From: Paralithodes platypus
Lineage: Eukaryota > Arthropoda > Malacostraca > Decapoda > Lithodidae
Assembly (NCBI GenBank): GCA_032716605.1
Contig: CM064523.1
Location: 39,064,026 to 39,128,025 of the forward strand
DNA length: 64,000 nt
Direction: 5' to 3'
Each line of letters opens with the position of its first letter. Positions within the stretch are counted from its first letter, which is position 1. A program made the translations under genes and the position numbers. Below are positions 1 to 11,876 of this stretch, in pieces. The notes under the pieces were generated by a model. That model was given only the letters and a program-made list of their open reading frames with translations. It was not told where the DNA came from and ran no database searches.

Positions 1-1
1 G

Positions 2-69
<68 letters not shown>

Positions 70-223
70 CATTCTTGTATACACCCAGGATCAACCCTTA
101 ATTTACGACCTGTGGCACCTATTGCTACACACACACACACACAACACACACACACACAACACACATACCATTCTTGTATACACCCAGGATCAACCCTTAA
201 TTTACGACCTGTGGCACCTATTG

Positions 224-267
<44 letters not shown>

Positions 268-322
268 CATTCTTGTATACACCCAGGATCAACCCTTAAT
301 TTACGACCTGTGGCACCTATTG

Positions 323-380
<58 letters not shown>

Positions 381-435
381 CATTCTTGTATACACCCAGG
401 ATCAACCCTTAATTTACGACCTGTGGCACCTATTG

Positions 436-515
<80 letters not shown>

Positions 516-570
516 CATTCTTGTATACACCCAGGATCAACCCTTAATTTACGACCTGTGGCACCTATTG

Positions 571-616
<46 letters not shown>

Positions 617-660
617 CATTCTTGTATACACCCAGGATCAACCCTTAATTTACGACCTGT
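1..660. repeat. Compound minisatellite: conserved 60-bp block alternating with (CA)n
   Basis: Six copies of a conserved block of about 60 bp begin near 67, 166, 265, 378, 513 and 614. Each starts TACCATTCTTGTATACACCC and ends GGCACCTATTGCT, and copies are separated by (CA)n tracts of variable length. The unit spacing changes (about 99 to 135 bp) almost wholly through the CA tract, while the block itself is nearly invariant. Open frames here translate to Thr-His or Cys-Val repeats and are not genes. The array probably continues left of the window. Confidence 0.95.
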
Positions 661-1533
661 GGTACCTCGACCTCAAGGAAGGCCAACCTCGCCATCCGGA
701 ACATTTCGACACCTCCTATGGTACGGTACAGTACAATACATAGATCATCATATACCATTTTGTATATTATATTTTTGTTTCATCATATCACAAAAGGCTC
801 TCAGTCAAGATGCTTATATTTATATAGTTATGAGTCTTGTTTATTGTATGATTTACTATATTCTGCTTTACATAAAGACAAACTAAGTTGAAGTTATGAA
901 TGTTGAGCTTGACTTTGAATCCGGGCCTCTCAACCTAGGTTTATGCGGACCATATACTGTATATGTGTGGTGGAAATAAACCTTGGCCAAGGGGACCAGT
1001 TTATGGTGCCTGTAATATGTTGGTGTCAACCCGGAGAGTTAGATTGTATTGAGAAAGATCACCAGACAGAATGAAAATGATAGGACAATATAGCTACATT
1101 CCTGTTATTATTGGATGGAAAAACACTGCAAATACATCAAAATGCATTTACATACTATTGAAATGATTGGAATACATTGTATACTTTATTAAAATATCTA
1201 TATTTCAGCCAACATATTAAAACTATGGTATTTGTTTATTGAAGGGAAACTAGCAGGAACGAGATGATTTACAGTAAGTAACCAAAGCAAACAGAAGAGG
1301 TTACCATAACATTTGATGCAGTAAATATATATTTAAGAATACAATCGTTTTTCGTTCAAGACTAAATTAACAGAAATCAAAATATGAAACATGGTGTTTC
1401 AACCAGGGTGAACCAAAGACAAAATCTATGTCTGTCCAAAATTAAAGTAAACTAAATCATTATCATCTATACAAATATACAAATCATGGATACAAACATA
1501 TTTTAAAACATAGCTCACTCGAATATATATACA
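661..1533. other. Non-coding stretch, nothing recognised
   Basis: AT-rich sequence with short open frames only, no homology I recognise, and no clear repeat structure. It links the CA minisatellite to the foldback element. Confidence 0.5.
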
Positions 1534-2186
1534 TAAGAGAAACACGCTAACTAATGCACTGTGACTAGCTGAAATACTTCCTAGCCAGCTTCAACACCTT
1601 TTAAAATTGCAAGGACTAACTATTGAACGTGTGACGGTGGTCTGGAGAGAGACTGGGAGTGCACACAGAGCGAGAAGACCATGTGTGTTACTCCGGCATT
1701 TTGTTTGTCAGGGAAGAGGAGCAACCTCACGGGAGGCTGATGTATTGCTTACGGACAGTGAAGAATGAGAACCTCATGTAACAGATGTTTAGTTTTTTGT
1801 TATATTAATTATTTATCTATTCATAGCGGTAGCTGATTCAAATGACGTTATTAGATATTTTAATGGTGTCGCCAATGAAGTTGGTAGACCATTGTGGACC
1901 AGCGAGACATTCCCTATGAAGGGCTTGCTAGATTCGCAATGGTACCAGATTGGCAATTGGCAGTACGTCATTGATAGGACCGCCACTATGTATATAATAT
2001 ATATATATATATAATATATTATATATATATACAGTATATGGTCTTTTCTCTTCGTGTGCACTCCCAGTCTCTCTCCAGACCACCGTCACACATTCAACAG
2101 TTTGTCCTTGCAATTTTAAAAGGCGTTGAAGCTGGCTAGGAAGTATTTCAGCTAGTCACAGTGCATTAGTTAGCGTGTTACTCTTA
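1534..2186. mobile_element. Foldback element with arms of about 147 bp
   Basis: The left arm (about 1534-1680) and right arm (about 2040-2186) are inverted copies. The outer ends read AACACGCTAACTAATGCACT on the left and its complement on the right, and the inner part carries a matching GACTGGGAGTGCACAC. Weaker inverted similarity continues inward to a centre near 1916. The right inner side is expanded by a (TA)n tract at 1987-2040. There is no transposase frame, so this is a non-autonomous foldback or MITE-like element of unassigned superfamily. A clear target duplication is not visible. Confidence 0.75.
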
Positions 2187-2640
2187 CCTTTCGCTAGCCT
2201 GTATGGATACCCTAGTCTGGCCCAAAGGAGGAATACATTTGTGTTACGAGACTGTTTTCGTGTGTTCTATTATTGATAATCTAATTTCAGGTAGCTCTTG
2301 CTTGTAGGAGGCTTGTGGTAGGTCAGCTTTCCAGATTTGTCTACAGGGTCACACACTTCGGCCTGTGGGGTAGTGTGCAGGATAGCATCGTGTTTCTGGT
2401 TGAGTTTTCATGTTAATTTCCTCACTTAGTGAGAGGTTTTCAGTTATCTCCCACGTCTTTGAAAGTTTTCTACACTGGAGTTATGATGTATGATGTCCGG
2501 GGTGGAATGATGTGCGGTTCTGTGGTCCATGTTGGAGTCTTCATGGTATAATATTCTCCTATTACTTGACTTAGCACCTGCCCTGTGCTAGCCTTATATT
2601 TGGTGCCTCCACATTAGGTTCCCGATAATCCCGAAATGTC
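2187..2640. other. Non-coding stretch, nothing recognised
   Basis: No long open frame, inverted repeat or known element terminus was seen here. Confidence 0.4.
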
Positions 2641-3030
2641 AATGGGAAGATATTATTGGGATGGAATTTGTGCTGTAACAGTGCATTACCACAAAGCCCA
2701 CCGATTCCATCATTGTTCCCTGAGTAAATAGCACTGTATGAATATTCCCATATTAAAAATATGCTACAGGGGTGCAATGCCTAGGGAATTAATTGCTCAA
2801 TAGGTGGTGTTCTGTGAGTGAGGGTCTGAGTCTGGGGGATGAGATGGTGAAGTGAGAGGTGAAGCAACTTCAGAGATGGCGCTGATTTGAGCGGGGGGTG
2901 GGTGCTTCACATGTCTCACTCCCTAGACTGGAACTAGACCTCACAGGCTTCACCGCGTTGAGCGGTAGAACGTACAGGCTCTCAGCCTATGCCCGAGAGG
3001 GAGTAGTTGGAATATTGAAAACAAAAAAAT
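2641..3030 (+). repeat. Composite SINE-like repeat, copy 1
   Basis: About 390 bp that recurs at 40,046-40,498. Shared landmarks in order are AATGGGAAGATATTATTGGG at the left end, CAGTGCATTACCACAAA, TTCCCATATT, TTAATTGCTCAATAG, GTGCTTCACATG, CTCACAGGCTTCACCG and GTAGTTGGAATAT, followed by an A-rich tail. Only the last part of about 150 bp recurs at 45.2-45.4 kb, where it ends in poly(A). This looks like a SINE or short non-autonomous retroelement whose 3' module is shared between longer and shorter versions. I see no confident Pol III box. Confidence 0.7.
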
Positions 3031-3754
3031 AACACTGTACTTGAGGTTCACACTGTCGGGGCCGGTCTCTCTTTCCTTTCCCTGGCTTCCGATGTTTTAC
3101 TTAACGCGGTCGACTTACGTTAGCATTTGGGAGGCTGGCCTATAACCTTAAGGGATCTTTGTGACCTGGACCTCAGATTCCTGGTGTCTCGTGTTGCTAA
3201 TCCGATACCTACGAAGGCTGAACCCAGTTCATCTAGGTTGGATGGTAATATCGTAACTCCATGCTTGTCAGCTGGTTCGTTTCAAGGCCTTTCGATCCAA
3301 CTAATTTTATTCTTGTTAAAGGGTTGGTAGCACTACACACCAACATAATAAACCCGATCAGTGCACATCAGTCGTTTCATTTCCAGGCATTTCCAACCGA
3401 CCGATGATGATCTTGTTAAAGAGCGGGTACCTCTGCACACCGACCAAATAAACCCGATACGCTCGCATTGCGCCACTGATCGGTTTTGTCGTGGTAAAGA
3501 GCTATGACACATGGATTAGCCTTATAAAGCCATTAGTGCACCACACTCCATTGGAACTGCAAGTAATGAAAGGCATGATCTAGATGAGTCCTAACATCCT
3601 GATAGGTGCTTATTGCGCCTAGCTTCTGCCAACAATCGTAAAGGGCTAGCGCAAGATCCCATATACTCCATACATCCAACACAAATACTTGGCATCTTGT
3701 GAAGTCTTGATGTTGTGGGCTGGAGCTCAAAACATAGAAAGCCCTATAAACCCA
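3031..3754. other. Non-coding stretch with a diverged tandem duplication
   Basis: Two diverged units of roughly 100 bp lie at about 3310-3410 and 3410-3510. They share CTTGTTAAAG, ACACACC or GCACACCGACC, and AATAAACCCGAT. No gene is recognised in the interval. Confidence 0.45.
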
Positions 3755-4472
3755 ATCTGAGGGTAAATGCGGGGAAGAGCAAGGTTATGGTCTTTGAAAG
3801 GGGTGCAGCCACAGAGTGTGAGGTGAAGTTGAACGGTCAGGCTATGGAGAATGTCAGCTCATTCAAGTATCTAGGCAGTGCATTGAGTAAAGATGGGAGT
3901 ATGGATGAAGAAGTGCGGGAGAGGGTGCAACAGGGGAAGAGGGTTGTAGGAATGCTGAAAGCAGTAACAAGAAATAGGGTGGTCAGCATGGAAGTAAAGA
4001 AGTCCTTGCATGGCAGTGTGGCAATCCCGACATTGTCTTACGGGAGCGAAGCATGGACGTTGGTGAAGAGACTCAAACCAAGAGTGAGAGGGGTGGAAAT
4101 GAGTTACCTGATAAGTGTGTGCGGAATTACATGGAGGGATAGACAGACAAATGAGGAAGTACGAGAGGTGTGGTATGGATGTATAAGTGATGGAAAGTGT
4201 GAAAAGGAACACCTTGAGATAGTTCGGCCATGTAGAACGTATGGGAAGCGAGAGAATAACTAAGAGAGTGTACGAGAGTGAGGTGAACAGAAAGAGAGGG
4301 AGAGGTAAACCGAGTGAGAGGTGGAAGGATGGAGTGAAGAATTTTATGAGTGAAGGCGGTGCTGGATAGAAGGAGGGGCGTCGACTGACTGGGAACATGT
4401 GTATGGGGCTGTTTCGTTCGTGGCCACCCCTTCGGGAATCACGGCGTTCGGCAATAGATAGATAGATAGTAA
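3755..4472 (+). mobile_element. LINE family 1, copy A (5'-truncated, decayed)
   Basis: The frame at 3757-4263 matches the C-terminal part of the RT protein in copy B (32,367-34,056), beginning near NAGKSKVMVFERG. It then passes through GQAMEN, FKYLGS, VSMEVKKSLHGS, YGSEAWTLV and TWRDRQTNEEV before frameshifts destroy the end. The nucleotide sequence still reaches the family terminus CGGCAATAG followed by (ATAG)n at about 4450-4472. This is the most diverged of four copies. It lacks the endonuclease and RT catalytic core, so it is a dead-on-arrival 3' fragment. Confidence 0.9.
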
Positions 4473-6292
4473 TAATCGCCTTTGTGCTGAATTGAGTTGT
4501 TTGACAGCTCTATCAAACCCGTGAGATTGCTGCACACCCGGGTATGCTGTTCACAGCGGTTTCGTTTTTGGTGGTACTTCATATGCCATGCAGCTGCTAT
4601 GGTATTAGATTATATAATGTAACATATGGCCACATGGTCTCTATATTACATGATACCTGCACAAAGGAACTAAACAGTTACAAGTGCTTATGTTGATGTG
4701 TAAGGGAGGTCCTGTAATGGTGTTACGTATGTGTAACTTACCTTTCTTCATCTCTATCAGTGTCTCAAGATGTAAGCCATGTAGTGCTTCCAGCTTTACA
4801 CTTCTTGGCCAATATTTCCCTTCAGGTCGTGTTTGGGTGGTTGAAAGACGACCCAGGTCGCTATTCCTGACACACGAGATGTGTTTTTCCGGTCCTGTCG
4901 CTAAACCATCATCGCAAGATCTACCCGGAAAACTGTTTTTCCGGTCCTGTCGCAAGCCCACCTTTAGCAATGTAATCAAGAGTTATAATTCATTAGCTCC
5001 CTGAAGATATCGATGGGTCACCTCAGGTCCGAATCTCCCCAAGAATTACGAAAACAGGGTCCTGAGGAGACAGTTTCTTGTGTTAGGCATTCTTCGAGCC
5101 TCAGTCTCACGATTTAATAGGCAACTTCTCTCCACTTTGGGGTACACAGAATCTCCTTGGCTGTTTACAACTCCAGCCCAAGATGACAGAGGTCGATAGT
5201 GGATGAATAGAGGACACCGGGCCCAAGACAGGGGCCGGACAATGCGTTACCACTCTTTCTTACTCTGGGTCAGTATCGTTGTCCTGCTTCTCCCGTTCCA
5301 CACACGACTACGAGAAGTCATCCCGATAAGGATCACCAGAGCAGGTGGGAATCTAACTCCCATCTATCAAGGCTGTCTGGGATTACCAAGTCTTGATGTT
5401 TTAAATGCTAGATGGTATCAGGCAGGATCTGTACACTTTAGCTTCCCAAGTAACTGCACCCTGCTAAGTCACCGACTCCGGCTCCTTCCACTTTGCTGCT
5501 CTTTATGACTTCTGGTCTGGAGTTTCTCACTTTAACTGCCTTGAGTGTTAGAGTGGTTAGAGTGTTTAAGATTTGTTCCAGGAGGAGCACATGCTTTCAT
5601 TAATTCCATTGGGATATGTTTTGTGTTGGGGTGAAATTAATTAACTAGATTATTCCATCTCCCCTCCCCCACTAAATTAATCATCATTGTTACCTAAACA
5701 AAAAATACATATACTCAATGGGCCAGACACACACTGGAGCCCAATAGTCATTCTCTGTCAATTGAAAGCTATAGCATCGGGATCAATGGTCTATCCACTA
5801 CCAAGACATTTAGGTTGTTAAGATGAGTGAGTCCTGCAAGTTGCAAGCAAAGAATGAAACAGGTGAAGTGCTAAATGTACACATGCAACCATTCATGAAT
5901 ACTATTAATTGGAGTAACTTTTGTACAACCAACTTTCTGTCTTCTCAGACTCTGCTTACAAACTTTTGCCCGACATTAATTAACAATTCTAACAGTGTTC
6001 ATGGTGTTAAACTCTGCAATCAATGACCAAGGAGGTCGGTTGTCAACCCAACAGTGGCGACCAGAACACACCAGTGATATTAGTGTATGGCCTGAGAGTA
6101 GGGCCATCGTCAGGAGGAGAGGGAGGCTTAAAATTTATGCTAAATCCATAACTGACGAAAAATCTCAACCACTACCAGCTGAGGATCACCATTTTTCTCG
6201 CTGCCAGTGGCACTGATTGACAGTGTCTTCGATGGCCTAGTTAACTATCTTAAGACACCCAAATTGTTATCTACTAATAGGGATAGTCTGTT
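4473..6292. other. Non-coding stretch, nothing recognised
   Basis: Short open frames only. A small direct repeat TGTTTTTCCGGTCCTGTCGC occurs near 4885 and 4937. I recognise no gene, RNA or element terminus. Confidence 0.4.
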
Positions 6293-6934
6293 TTGCGCTC
6301 CTTCAACAGCTATGGTCAACAGCTGTGTAATTATATACACACCCTGTCGCATAATATAAAGAGATTTCACGACGGTAAGAAAAGAAGTAATAACACATCC
6401 GACAAACATAAGAGTATTAACCTCCTAACACCAAGTACTTCTGAATGGAGTCGGCAGAGTGGTTGGAGCCGTGGGCGCAGGTATAGTAGGGGACAACCAC
6501 CCTCGAAGGGAGGTAGGTACTTGCAACGGTTGCATTTACCTCCCCCTACAACACCTCCTTCATACAGCTCAGACACAGTTGCACAATCTCACAAATCACA
6601 TATTGACATGCCACACAACAGATCACTCAGATTCATTCAGATCATTCAGACTATAATGAATATCTTGGACTGGCTTTTCAAACCAGTTTCAAACTCAGAC
6701 ACAGACAACTTCTGGGCATGTCTCATTGCATGGCCTCAAAGTATGTGGGCCAGAACGGTTGTACGAATAGGTCTCTCCTGGAAGTGGGTCTTCATTCCTC
6801 CTATATATTTACCCCGGAAACCACTCAATGTTTCCTCGGAGATGGAGTCGCTCATAAAGGAGATGCTTGAGAATCAAGTTCTCATTCTGGCAATAATGAA
6901 ACATTTCGAAACGAATCCACTACATTTAATTTAA
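6293..6934 (+). other. Unassigned open frame of about 213 codons
   Basis: An open frame of modest length whose translation I do not recognise. The last 35 residues (near RKPLNVSSEMESLIKEMLEN) faintly recall the segment before the RT domain of Gypsy polyproteins, but no RT motif follows. Upstream and downstream are stop-rich. A chance open frame or a retroelement relic is likeliest. Confidence 0.2.
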
Positions 6935-6963
6935 ATGAAAGGAAAATAGTTGCTCAGTTGATT

Positions 6964-7046
6964 TCCGGTACAAGTGGCAAACCGGAAATTGTCCAAGCCT
7001 AGACCGGAAGGGAACCGGTGGTTCCCGGTTTAATGAACCGGCCGGA
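6964..7046. other. Cluster of CCGG sites in palindromic context
   Basis: About 83 bp contain seven CCGG tetranucleotides, several inside inverted pairs such as TTCCGGT with ACCGGAA and GAACCGG with CCCGGTT. It lies just beyond the 3' tail of the minus-strand LINE that ends at 7077. It could be a transposon terminus; function unknown. Confidence 0.4.
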
Positions 7047-7743
7047 GCAGAGCACCAGCGATTAGGCACCTTATATAAATAATAATAATAGTAATAATTA
7101 ACGGTTTATTGAGAGATGCAGCTCGGGAGCTGAAAATATACATAGAAACAAAGATAACAGTCAAGGTATAGGATGTATCACATACAGTGTACTCTTAATA
7201 TGAACACATGTACAATAAACAAACACAAAATGCAGATTTATATATATACCCCCCGTACAAGCTCATATGTGTACATATATTTATATATACTCACACACAG
7301 AATCAAACACGGGTAGGTGCATATAAGGTGTAGCCTACATTAAGTTATTATGAATTTATAAAATTAACAATTGTTGGAATGGCGCTGTTCTTGTAGCCAA
7401 ATTGTTGAGGAGGTCTGATACGGTGGAAAGGTCAAGTAGAGTGATTTCGTCCTGATAGTGTGTGTAGTTTGGTCCTAGGATTATCCTCAGTGCTCTCGTT
7501 TGGATTTTCTCTAATTTACCTTTCTGTGTTAAATTAACCCTCTCCGACATATGACGCGATTGTGAGCCTATTAGGGATACTTTAAAGCCTTTGTTACCAT
7601 CAGGGGTATTTAGAAACCTTTAGTTTAGTTACTTCAACCTCTGCAGTTGTCTTTGAGTTAGCTGTGGGCAGAAAACTAATTTTGGGGAGGTAATTATAGG
7701 AGTGAGAACTCTATTTGTTATTGCTAATCTGGCAACCTCTGCA

Positions 7744-8253
7744 TCATATGTACGTGAAAGGGTTAAGTGAGAAGGACCAAACAGGCGATGCATAGCAGAG
7801 CTTAGGTAGGATGAATGTGTTGTATAAGTGTATCATGTCATTGGTTGGGACTCCTAGTTTCTTTAGTGTACGTAACATATGTAGTCTGAATGATGATGAT
7901 TTGACAGAAGAATTTACAAGTAGATCCCACTGTAGCTTGTCATGAATGAGGATGCCCAATAATTTGATAGAGTGGACCACCTGAAGGGTATGATTGCCAA
8001 TCTTAAGTGTAGGTGGGGGGATGGGTTTTGAGGCAAGGTTGAAATGCATGACTACCGTTTTATTTTTATTTATAGTGATGTGATTTTCGCTGGTCCATGT
8101 CAGTAAGGTATCAAGAGTTGATTGAAGACTGTTGTAGTCTGGAGAGATGTTGTTGATAGATGTGGCTATGGTAGTGTCATCGACATATTTCCAGCAGTGT
8201 CTAGTGTCTTGAATGACATTGTTAGTCAGTATGAGGAAATAGAATGGGCCCAT
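7744..8253 (-). pseudogene. LINE RT palm and thumb segment (YVDD intact)
   Basis: 169 codons with the catalytic motif KYVDDTTIATS, then the thumb-like segment NKNKTVVMHFN and GNHTLQVVHSIKLLGILIHD, and the terminal helical part LPKLCYASPVWS. The active-site aspartates survive although the full polyprotein is broken. It is continuous in order with the C-terminal fragment at 7,550-7,356. Confidence 0.8.
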
Positions 8254-8676
8254 GCATGTACCTTGAGGGAGACCGCAGGTAAGAGTTTGAAAGGAAGAGG
8301 TGTTGCCTTGGAATCTGATGGCCTGTTGGCGGTTGTGGAGAAAGTCTGCCAGCCAGAAGACAAGATTCTCACGGAGGCCGAGTTGTACAGATTTGGTGAT
8401 GATTGTGGTATGATCTACTAAGTCGAAAGCCTTGGTGAAATCAATGAAAACTGCAGTAACTGAGGTGGTACGTTTGTCGAGATTTTTGTGAATGAAATAG
8501 AGGAAGTTGATGAGGTAGTGAGAGGTGGAAGAAGATTTTATGTTATCATATTGGCGTGGGTCTAGTTGGCTAGATATATCAGAGTAAGCCCATTCAGCTG
8601 CAAAGCTTTCGCAAATCGAACTTGGGATGGGAATAATAGCAATGGGCCGTAGTTCGTCAAGGGATTTTGGATTGGT

Positions 8677-9552
8677 TTATTTAGGTATTGGGGTGATGTA
8701 TGAGCGTTTCCAATCTGAGGGGGACATAGATTGATGAAAACTAGCATTTATAATGGAAGTAAGAGGTAAGGAGAGTTCAGGGGCAAACTCCTTATAGAGG
8801 CGGATTAGTAGATCTAGTGGTGTAGAGGAACGTTTGAGTTTCAGGAGTTGGAGACGGTAGCAGACTTGATACTTGTATACAGTTGGCAGAGGGGAAAGAG
8901 CAGGGAGGTAAGCCGGGAGTGGGTTGCGATTAAGTTTGGGTAGTTGCTGGCAGATTGTGGCAAAATTATTGTTGATTGTTTCGGCTGCTTCACTGCTGGA
9001 TAGATGATTCACACAGGAGAAGGTGGAAGTTCGGTTTTTGAGGCCACATAATTCTTGGATTTTGCTAAACCATTCGCTGACATTTGTGTGCTTGAGGTGC
9101 TGGAGTTTGTTGGAGTAGTATGATCTTTTTGCTGTCCTGATTTCTCTGATGACTATATTTCGAAGGGATTTATATAGAGTTGAGTTCTTGGCATGGAATG
9201 CTTGGTTTCGTTGATGAATGAGGCGTTTGATGCGGCTAGAGATCCAAGGGAGGTCTGCTGGGTGAGAATGGACAGATTTTTCTGGGAAGAAATGATGGTA
9301 TGCTTCATTTGTGGTAAAGAGGTAGTTCTCCCATTTGAGATTAATATCATTAATTGTGGTAACCTCAACCCAGGGGTACCTAACAATCCATTGACCAAAC
9401 TCTCTAATTGCTGAGTCGGTTAGAGGTCTGCATGTTATTGTTTGGTTCTTTTGTTGATGAGCATAAGTGGGTTTTGGTGACCATAATATTGAAGAGTGGG
9501 TGCTATGCCCAAAAGGTGGCATAATGATACGGGGCTGATAAAGGTCAGACAT
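8677..9552 (-). pseudogene. LINE polyprotein segment: linker and RT fingers
   Basis: The longest intact part (291 codons) of the 7.1-10.7 kb LINE protein. It covers the region after the endonuclease, with many Trp, Arg and Lys residues (WISSRIKRLIHQRNQAFH), and ends at the RT entry motif SDWKRSYITPIPK. The next RT blocks continue in other frames downstream (8,747-8,562, then 8,253-7,744), showing at least two frame changes inside RT. It is not a host gene. Confidence 0.8.
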
Positions 9553-10907
9553 ATCGTTAAAATTAGATCCAGCATATTGTTGTTGTGTGTTGGAAAGTTA
9601 ACTACCTGGGTTAGCTGGAGGTGGATTTGGAGGTCTGTTGTAGTTATTTCATTAAAATCACCGCAGATAATACGTTTGGAGCAAGGATACCTCGATTTGA
9701 GAAGGTCTGATGTGTGGATAAGGTGCTGTTGCAGTTGATTACGTGTGTAGGATCTTGGCGGATGATATATTGTGCAGCAGATAATTGAGGCCACATGTCG
9801 GGGGTGTAATTCGAATCCACAATGCCTCCACGTCACCAGGAATATCCACGGGCGACGGGCGAAGTTCACTGCGGCAAAAAAAGGCTACACCACCCCATCG
9901 TCTTTCGGTGCGTAGGTGATGAAAAAGGACATAGTTAGGTATGTTGATTGTTTCAGGAATAATTTACCATGCTTCACTAATAGCTACAATGCTGGGTGAA
10001 ATGTTGCTTAACACTGTAATCATTTCGTCAAGTTTGTTTGATAGTGAGGTAACGTTTGAAAGTAGTAGAGAAGGGAGATTATACCATATTCTGGGTATTT
10101 CAAAATGTTTGAGTGATTTGCTGGTGATTGGTTTAGGGGTTCTCTGCTTCACTTTTAAAATGTTGATGTTTCGGAAGAAGTTACGGCCTCCCTTGTTACC
10201 ACGGACATGAACATTTTTCAAGGATTTAAGTTTGTCAATCACTGTTGGTTCTGGATAGCCGTTACCTTTTATAAGTTGATACAAGTCACGTCGTGTGTAT
10301 TTCAGCCGAGCCATGATGTGGTGGAACTGGCGAGGTGCAGGTGGGTACAAATTGGCGGGGCTGGGGTGGGGGTGGCCACTTGGGTAATCACAAACAAAGC
10401 CACAGCGGCTGCGGTAATATGTAGTAGTCTTCTCGGTAACATTTCAGCGACTTCGTGCAATTGTGTGAGGATAATGTAGATGTGCCACAGAAGATTACTG
10501 ATGTGAGTGAAGTAAGGTGAAAGAAAAGACCAACAAGCTGGTCTAGGCTGCCAGGACCGCCAAACGATCACATCTGCTAGACAAGGCGGTCGGTACACAT
10601 AGCAATTATAACAATTAAACATGATTCGGTGACGGTCACAAAGGTAATGGGACAATATTTGGCAATGGTCGGAGGGGTATTTGAGACATGATCCGTATAT
10701 AGTCTTGTTCAACCAGATTTAGTTGGTTCTCGGTCTGATACGGTCTTCATTATACAGGGTTTTTCGGCTTCTGAAAATGACCTTTAAATTTAAAATATTT
10801 GCCATGCGGATTATGGTAGGGGTTATGCGGATTATATGCGAATTATGGTTGTATGTCAGACGGTTCTCGGTCAGATGTATGCAGTTATATGCTTTGGCAT
10901 GTGTATA

Positions 10908-11720
10908 GATTTTTTTTTTTTTTTTTTTTTTTATTAAGGTGACAGTTACAAAGTGGTGTACAATCTATCTTATTCTAGTTACATTGTAGTTTATCTTATT
11001 GTACCAGTACCTCCCTACAATCAACCTAGTTGTTCCCCAATTCGTCCCTCCGCCACGACCATTTCAAAGTCCAAGTCTCTCACTCTTGTCCTCTGTAGCG
11101 GGGAGGACCTTGTACCCCTGAGACATAGGAGTGCAGACCTGAGAAGAGAGAAAGAGAGCCGGCATCTCATCCAAGTTATGACTTGGCTTCTATGCTGGCG
11201 CTTTTTCTCGCAGTCGGGTCTTTGGAGCTCAGCGCTGTAGGCTACTGATTTGAGTCTCTCAATGTATTTGTTTAGGTAAGGAAACCAAAATTGTACAACA
11301 AGTTCAAGATTGGGCCTCACTATGCTTTTGTATGGCAATACTATAATGTTCTTATTTATACAAGTCAAATTACTTTTAGTAAATCCCAAAGCTTTATTGG
11401 CCTTGTTCGCAGCTGCAATACATTGTTCTGAGGTTATTTAAGTTTTCATAAATAAGTACCCCCAAGTCTTTAACCTAGAGCAGTAGTATTTATTGGTTGG
11501 TCTTATATCTTGTATTCATATTTTATGTTTATTTACTATCGATTTGTAAGACCTCATATTAATCAACGTTGAAAGGTATTTGCCACTTTACATTCAACTT
11601 TTTAACTTAAATATGATAGTAGTTTTTTTCTGACTTCTTCGGTTAATACTAAGTTTCCTATCTTTGTGTCATCAGTGAATTTTGAAATGGGAGATATTTA
11701 GTAGTATATAGTGATTCATT
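10908..11720 (-). mobile_element. CR1-like LINE 3' fragment, decayed
   Basis: The minus-strand translation around 11,690-11,600 gives SKFTDDTKIGNLVLTEEVRK, an RT motif C region with FTDD. The frame at 11,389-11,021 gives KSIVRPNLELVVQFWFPYL and IERLKSVAYSAELQR, the usual C-terminal block of this LINE group. The 3' end is a run of A on the minus strand (poly-T at about 10,910-10,932), with TTATT nearby as a polyadenylation-like signal. Internal stops make it a relic. It sits directly upstream, in minus-strand sense, of the larger LINE. Confidence 0.75.
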
Positions 11721-11730
11721 ATATAGTAGT

Positions 11731-11794
11731 ACGTCATTGACTCTAGAGCCGCTACCAAATATTTGGTCTTCATTCTTCCCTTCGGGATTCAAAC

Positions 11795-11796
<2 letters not shown>
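11731..11796. repeat. Single arm of the foldback family found at 41.4-41.9 kb
   Basis: Contains CATTGACTCTAGAGCCGCTA, ATATTTGGTCTTC and TTCTTCCCTTCGGGATTCAA. These match the right arm at 41,794-41,861 and the inverted left arm there. It abuts the (TA)n array that follows, as if the array had grown from the element's inner side. Confidence 0.65.
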
Positions 11797-11797
<1 letters not shown>

Positions 11798-11851
<54 letters not shown>

Positions 11852-11876
11852 TGTATATATATATATATATATATAA
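11798..11876. repeat. (TA)n microsatellite with CTGTATATA interruption
   Basis: About 78 bp of TA dinucleotide, broken once by ACTGTATATA. The same interruption recurs in the TA arrays near 2,030, 12,340, 17,980 and 26,640. Confidence 0.95.

Larger units (their letters stand above)
7077..10720 (-). mobile_element. Non-LTR retrotransposon (LINE) with endonuclease and RT, frameshifted
   Basis: Read on the minus strand. An APE-type endonuclease N-terminus lies at about 10,350-9,964 (ending ISPSIVAISEAW), with its second half at about 9,869-9,560 including the GDFNE motif. The linker and RT fingers occupy 9,552-8,677 (through WKRSYITPIPK). RT follows to 7,744, with the catalytic box YVDD at 8176-8187, then KLLGILIHDKLQWD. 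The C-terminus is at 7,550-7,356 (RALRIILGPNYTHYQD). The 3' end has AATAAA on the minus strand and an (ATT)n-type tail at 7077-7099. The frames are interrupted by several shifts and stops, so the copy is inactive. The 5' limit is uncertain; sequence up to about 10,720 may be its leader or a decayed ORF1. The clade is unresolved (CR1/jockey group). Confidence 0.85.

Noticed and set aside
1..660. Regular repeat-spacer pattern suggesting a CRISPR array
   Set aside because: The spacers are all (CA)n, the repeats are 60 bp, and the sequence is clearly from a eukaryotic genome.
112..743. Open frames encoding Thr-His or Cys-Val repeats
   Set aside because: They are translations of the (CA)n minisatellite and have no protein-like composition.
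6293..6934. Possible Gypsy RT relic
   Set aside because: Only a faint resemblance to a pre-RT segment, with no RT motif in any frame nearby; kept only as an unassigned open frame.
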